In this document: positions 33,007-36,763 of the stretch, in pieces | Numbering within the stretch: the first letter of the stretch is position 1 | How the letters are laid out: every line of letters begins with the position of its first letter | NCBI GenBank assembly: GCA_002398825.1 | Contig: DHBS01000028.1 | Location: 52,480-89,242, forward strand | DNA: 36,763 bases | Direction of reading: 5' to 3' | Source of the DNA: Syntrophomonas sp. UBA4922 | Lineage (GTDB): Bacteria; Bacillota; Syntrophomonadia; Syntrophomonadales; Syntrophomonadaceae | Notes under the pieces: model-generated | What the model was told of the DNA's origin: nothing | Database searches by the model: none | What the model saw: only the letters and a program-made list of their open reading frames with translations | Translations under genes and position numbers: made by a program

Positions 33007-34017
33007 ATGGTAGCCAGAAAGACTTTAAGCGGCAGGCAGAAGGCTGCCAATTTTCTGATTTTTCTGGGTCCCGAAAAATCAGCTCAGATCTTCAAATATA
33101 TGAGTGAAGAAGAAATAGAACAGTTGACCCTGGAAATCGCCAATATACGCCAGATATCTTCGGAACGCATGGACGAAATTTTTCGCGAGTTCTTTGAAAT
33201 GTGCCTGGCCCGGCATTTCATCAGCCAGGGTGGCATCGCCTATGCCAAGGAGATCCTGGAAAAAGCTTACGGCGAAGAAAAGACGACTGAGATTATTTCG
33301 CGCATTTCGGCCTCTTTACAGGTCAGGCCGTTTGATTTCATGCGCAAAACCGAACCCGCCCAGCTGCTCAATTTTATCCAGGGCGAGCACCCCCAGACCA
33401 TCGCCTTGATACTGGCTTATCTGGAGCCGGATAAAGCCTCCAGCATACTTGGCGCTCTGCCCCCGGAGCGTCAGGCCGAAGTGGCCAAGCGAATTGCCAT
33501 CATGGATACCACTTCGCCGGAGATCATTAAAGAGGTGGAGAATGTCCTGGAGCGCAAACTGTCCACCATCGGCCCTCAGGAGCTGGCCAGCGCCGGCGGC
33601 GTCAGATCGGTGGTTCAGATCCTCAATCTGGTCGACAGAGGCACGGAAAAAACCATCATGGAGGCGCTGGAGGTTCAGGATCCGGAATTGGCCGAACAGA
33701 TCAAGAAACTGATGTTTGTGTTTGAAGATATAGTCACGATTGATGACCGTTCCATTCAGCGCTTTCTGCGCGATGTGGAATCCCAAGACCTGTCTATGGC
33801 GCTCAAAGGCAGCAGTACCGAGGTATCCCACAAAATTTTCAGCAATATGTCCACCCGGGCTGCTGATATGTTGAAAGAAGATATTGAATTTATGGGGCCG
33901 GTCCGCTTGAGAGACGTTGAAGAAGCGCAGCAGCGCATTGTCAATGTGATTCGTCGCCTTGAAGAAACCGGAGAAATAGTGGTGGCCCGCGGCGGAGGAG
34001 ATGAAATCATTGTCTAA
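33007..34017 (+). CDS. fliG: Flagellar motor switch protein FliG
   Basis: FliG is the rotor switch protein that contacts the stator. I choose ATG 33007 because GAGGTGA (32995-33001) is its ribosome site; GTG 32998 would overlap that site. The 336 residues begin VARKTLSGRQKAANFLIFLG, then the middle domain with GEHPQTIALILAYLEPDKAS and the C-terminal charged helix FVFEDIVTIDDRSIQRFLRD, whose Asp/Arg residues interact with MotA. The 3' end overlaps fliH by 8 bases from the start I prefer there. Confidence 0.96.
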   Translation: MVARKTLSGRQKAANFLIFLGPEKSAQIFKYMSEEEIEQLTLEIANIRQISSERMDEIFREFFEMCLARHFISQGGIAYAKEILEKAYGEEKTTEIISRISASLQVRPFDFMRKTEPAQLLNFIQGEHPQTIALILAYLEPDKASSILGALPPERQAEVAKRIAIMDTTSPEIIKEVENVLERKLSTIGPQELASAGGVRSVVQILNLVDRGTEKTIMEALEVQDPELAEQIKKLMFVFEDIVTIDDRSIQRFLRDVESQDLSMALKGSSTEVSHKIFSNMSTRAADMLKEDIEFMGPVRLRDVEEAQQRIVNVIRRLEETGEIVVARGGGDEIIV

Positions 34018-34819
34018 CATTATCAAAGGCAGTGCATTGCAGCGCTCCAATCCCAGGCTGATTGAGCTGGCGGGGATAGGTCTGTTGGAAACCGCCCCTC
34101 CCCAGACCCATTCAGCGGAAAGGCCCCGGGAGGAAGACCGGGAGCAGTTTGAGTACTTGCGGTTGGAAAGCCAGAAAGTCTTGCAGGAAACCGAAGCCAT
34201 GATCGTTGACCTCCTGGAAAAAGCCCGGGAGGAGTCCGGGGCCATTATGGCGGCGGCCCGGGATGAAGCGGAGATCATGCAGATACAGGCTTCTCAAGCC
34301 GCCCATGAAATGAAAGAAAAGGCTCTTAAAGACGGCTACCGGGACGGGCTGGAGCAGGCCAGGCTGGAGACGGCCGCTTTAAAGGCCCGGGCCGAAGAAG
34401 AAAGCCGCTCCCTGGTGGAGAATGCCCGGGCGCAGAAGCTGCAAACCATACGGGACTGCGAAGCCGATATTTTGCGCCTATCTATGGCGATCGCCAGAAA
34501 GGTGGTGGCGGCAGAGCTGGCGACCAACCCCGACGTTATCCTCGGCGTGATTCGCGACGCCACCGCTTTGCTGGACAGTCCCGACAATATAACCGTGCAC
34601 GTTAATCCCGCTGAATTGGACCAGGTGCTGGAGGAGATCGGATCAGGGCTATACAGCGACGCCAATCAAGGGATGATCCAAGTCAAGGCAGTGGCCGATC
34701 ATCGCATCAGTGCGGGCGGGTGTACGTTGGAAAGCGAAGTGGGGATGATCGATGCCCGCCTGGAGACCCGTCTGGATAATATGGAACAGCTCCTGCGGGA
34801 AGTGAGCGGCGATGATTGA
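34010..34819 (+). CDS. fliH: Flagellar assembly protein FliH
   Basis: FliH regulates the FliI ATPase and delivers it to the export gate. About 269 residues from TTG 34010 (AGGAG 9 bases upstream; the protein then begins MSNIIKGSALQ, typical of the family); ATG 34001 is also possible but lies only 2 bases from GGAGG. The middle, about 40-140, is Glu/Ala/Arg-rich coiled coil (LESQKVLQETEAMIVDLLEK). The C-terminal domain resembles V/F-type stalk subunits (ILRLSMAIARKVVAAEL, DNITVHVNPAELDQVLEEIG, ISAGGCTLESEVGMIDARLE). It overlaps fliI by 8 bases. Confidence 0.93.
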   Translation: MSNIIKGSALQRSNPRLIELAGIGLLETAPPQTHSAERPREEDREQFEYLRLESQKVLQETEAMIVDLLEKAREESGAIMAAARDEAEIMQIQASQAAHEMKEKALKDGYRDGLEQARLETAALKARAEEESRSLVENARAQKLQTIRDCEADILRLSMAIARKVVAAELATNPDVILGVIRDATALLDSPDNITVHVNPAELDQVLEEIGSGLYSDANQGMIQVKAVADHRISAGGCTLESEVGMIDARLETRLDNMEQLLREVSGDD

Positions 34820-36140
34820 CCGGGCAGTTTTCACCAGACATCTGCAAACCGTCGACAAGGCCCAGTTGTGTCTGGTCAAGGGCAGGATATCACAGGCCAT
34901 CGGCCTTACGCTGGAAGCGGTTGGCCCGCGCTTGAGCCTGGGTGAGTTGTGTTTCATCCGCAGCAATTATGCTAATCATCCCCTAACTTCTGCGGAAGTG
35001 GTGGGATTCAAAAATGACCGCATCCTGCTGATGCCGCTGGGCGAAGTGGAAGGGATCGGCCCGGGGAGTGAATTGATCGCCACCGGCAAAACCCTGCAGG
35101 TAAAAGTGGGTATGGACTTGCAGGGCCGGGTCTTGGACGGTCTGGGGCAGCCCATCGACGGTAAAGGCCGAATCAAGGCAGAAGCCACCTATCCGGTCAT
35201 GAATCAGCCCCCCAACCCCATGGAGAGATCCCGCATCAAGGAAGTCCTGCCGGTGGGGGTCAGGGCCATTGACGGGCTGAATACGGTGGGGCGCGGGCAG
35301 CGGATTGGCATCTTTGCCGGCAGCGGGGTGGGAAAAAGCACCTTGATCGGCATGACAGCGAGAAATACGGCGGCTGACATCATCGTCATCGCCCTGATCG
35401 GGGAGCGCGGCCGCGAGGTCAGGGAATTTTTGGAGAAGGACCTGGGAACGGAAGGGCTGGCCCGATCCGTGGTAGTAGTGGCCACCTCCGATCAACCGGC
35501 CCTGGTGCGGCTGAAAGGAGCCTTCGTGGCTACCAGCATAGCTGAATATTTCCGCGACCAGGGCCTTGACGTGCTTTTATTGATGGATTCTTTGACCCGT
35601 TTTGCGCTGGCGCAGCGTGAAGTAGGCCTGGCCATCGGTGAGCCGCCGGCCACCCGGGGCTTTACCCCCTCGGTTTTCGCGCTGCTGCCCAAACTCCTGG
35701 AGCGGGCCGGAACCGCGGCCCGGGGCAGTATAACCGGACTTTACTCGGTCCTGGTGGAGGGCGATGATATCAATGAGCCCATCACCGACGCGGTGAGGGG
35801 CATTGTGGACGGGCATATTGTTTTGAGCAGAAACATCGCTGCGCAGAATATCTACCCGGCTATTGATATACTGCAGAGTATCAGCCGGGTCATGATCGAC
35901 CTGGTCGACGACCAGCACATGCGGGTGGCCAATTATTTTCGCAGTGTTCTGGCCACTTACGAGGAGGCCCGGGACTTAATCGACATCGGGGCCTATAAGG
36001 AAGGCGCCAACCCGCGCATAGACCGGGCCATAACCGTCATTGAGCAATGCCAGACCTTTTTGCGCCAGGATATTCATGAAGAGGCCCTATTCCCGGATAC
36101 TTATACGGCCTTGCAAAATATCGCCGACAGGCAGGGATAA
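34812..36140 (+). CDS. fliI: Flagellum-specific ATPase FliI
   Basis: FliI is the hexameric export ATPase related to the F1 beta subunit. 442 residues. Walker A is GIFAGSGVGKSTLIGM (about 168-183); the family motif IALIGERGREVREFLE follows, then Walker B LDVLLLMDSLTRFALAQREV, EPPATRGFTPSVF, and the C-terminal EEARDLIDIGAYKEGANPRI. The ATG lies within the fliH end (GGGAAGTGAGCGGCG upstream), suggesting coupled translation. Confidence 0.98.
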   Translation: MIDRAVFTRHLQTVDKAQLCLVKGRISQAIGLTLEAVGPRLSLGELCFIRSNYANHPLTSAEVVGFKNDRILLMPLGEVEGIGPGSELIATGKTLQVKVGMDLQGRVLDGLGQPIDGKGRIKAEATYPVMNQPPNPMERSRIKEVLPVGVRAIDGLNTVGRGQRIGIFAGSGVGKSTLIGMTARNTAADIIVIALIGERGREVREFLEKDLGTEGLARSVVVVATSDQPALVRLKGAFVATSIAEYFRDQGLDVLLLMDSLTRFALAQREVGLAIGEPPATRGFTPSVFALLPKLLERAGTAARGSITGLYSVLVEGDDINEPITDAVRGIVDGHIVLSRNIAAQNIYPAIDILQSISRVMIDLVDDQHMRVANYFRSVLATYEEARDLIDIGAYKEGANPRIDRAITVIEQCQTFLRQDIHEEALFPDTYTALQNIADRQG

Positions 36141-36143
36141 ATA

Positions 36144-36596
36144 ATGAAAGCTTTTGATTTTAGGCTGCAAACCAAACTGGATATCTCCACACTGCAGAAG
36201 GACATTGCCCGTGAGAACCTGCAGGCCAGCCTGCAGGTGCGCGATGAAATCGCCCAAGAGCTCAACCAGCTGGCAGACCGGGTGCAGGCCATTGAGAGCA
36301 GCATCAGGGAAACAAGCGACCCGGCCCCGTTTTCTTACCTGCTGGCCCGCCGCCAGTATCTGCCGGTTTTGCACATGCGCAAAAATGAGGTGCAAAGCCA
36401 TTTGCACGAAGCGGAATCCGTAGTGGACACCATGCGCGTCAAGCTGTTCGAGCAGGCCCGGGAAACCAGCACCCTGGAAAAGCTGAAGCAGCGTCAATTT
36501 GAAGAATACCGGAAAGAAGCGCAGCAGCAAGAGCAAAAGGTCATAGATGAACTGGCCGTGGCGGGTCATTTTCGGAAAAATCTCAACAAGGTGTAA
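36144..36596 (+). CDS. fliJ: Flagellar export chaperone FliJ
   Basis: FliJ is the coiled-coil stalk that inserts into the FliI hexamer and recycles chaperones. 150 residues, almost entirely helical and charged (FRLQTKLDISTLQKDIAREN, QREFEEYRK-like QRQFEEYRKEAQQQEQKVID). It starts 3 bases after fliI with AGGGATAA upstream. Assignment rests on size, heptad pattern and place in the operon. Confidence 0.92.
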   Translation: MKAFDFRLQTKLDISTLQKDIARENLQASLQVRDEIAQELNQLADRVQAIESSIRETSDPAPFSYLLARRQYLPVLHMRKNEVQSHLHEAESVVDTMRVKLFEQARETSTLEKLKQRQFEEYRKEAQQQEQKVIDELAVAGHFRKNLNKV

Positions 36597-36611
36597 AGCA
36601 GGAGTCTGTCA

Positions 36612-36763
36612 ATGACGAATAGTTTAAAGACAGTTAAATTATTGGGCCTGGGCCTACTGGTCTTGGCGGCCCTGTCGGCCGGCTGGTATTTTTTGGTCGC
36701 CCTGGGGGTCTTGACGGCTCCGCCGGCCCTGCAGAATCTGCCCGGGATGAGTCCGGCTTCAGG
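36612..36763 (+). CDS. YlxF/MotE-like flagellar protein (3'-truncated by window)
   Basis: An ATG at 36612 with AGCAGGAG upstream (about 36597-36603) opens a frame to the window's end (50 codons). The product begins MTNSLKTVKLLGLGLLVLAA and has one membrane segment at about residues 8-35 followed by a proline-rich stretch (APPALQNLP). In Bacillus the gene after fliJ is ylxF, a single-pass protein of the MotE type. This position and the N-terminal helix fit, but the diagnostic coiled coil lies outside the window. Confidence 0.6.
   Translation, partial: MTNSLKTVKLLGLGLLVLAALSAGWYFLVALGVLTAPPALQNLPGMSPAS

Noticed and set aside
33316..34278. A 320-codon minus-strand ORF opposite fliG/fliH
   Set aside because: A shadow ORF crossing two certain genes on the other strand.

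Overview
The window looks like a chromosome segment of an endospore-forming, flagellated, Gram-positive-type anaerobe of the Clostridia. The Syntrophomonas-like group is my best guess, from gene order and from the divergence of the proteins as I remember the families; it is not a search result. The sporulation sigma-factor block, CodY, HslUV and the flagellar basal-body operon in the Firmicutes order all point this way. TTG start codons are unusually frequent.

Layout. (1) 1-5100, core: ftsA (5' end cut by the window), ftsZ, spoIIGA, sigE, sigG, then a 45-codon secreted or membrane ORF. (2) About 5.1-18.9 kb, accessory: on the minus strand, a secreted MACPF pore-former-like protein with an N-terminal stalk domain and a C-terminal three-repeat MABP-like domain, preceded by a TetR regulator; on the plus strand, an orphan DNA methyltransferase, a lactate-permease-family transporter, a Phd-Uma2 fusion and a catalytically degenerate XerC-like protein; on the minus strand, a second secreted stalk-domain protein, a frameshifted ferredoxin-nitroreductase and a HAD nucleotidase; on the plus strand, remnants of an ABC exporter that has lost internal pieces. 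(3) 18.9-21.4 kb: a membrane PAS-GGDEF-HD-GYP protein and a 58-aa membrane ORF, both minus strand. (4) 21.6-29.9 kb, core: dprA, topA, trmFO, xerC, hslV, hslU, codY, closed by a terminator. (5) 30.1 kb to the end: flgB, flgC, fliE, fliF, fliG, fliH, fliI, fliJ and the start of a ylxF/motE-like gene, tightly packed.

How the genes work together. ftsA/ftsZ build the division ring. SpoIIGA activates pro-sigma-E in the mother cell and sigma-G later acts in the forespore. DprA, TopA, TrmFO and XerC handle DNA uptake, topology, tRNA modification and chromosome dimers. HslVU is a protease and CodY senses nutrients. The flagellar genes encode rod, MS-ring, switch and export ATPase. The accessory stretch mixes apparently intact secreted and regulatory genes with clear pseudogenes and several long palindromes, consistent with a region of gene gain and decay. 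The most interesting locus is the tetR-MACPF pair.
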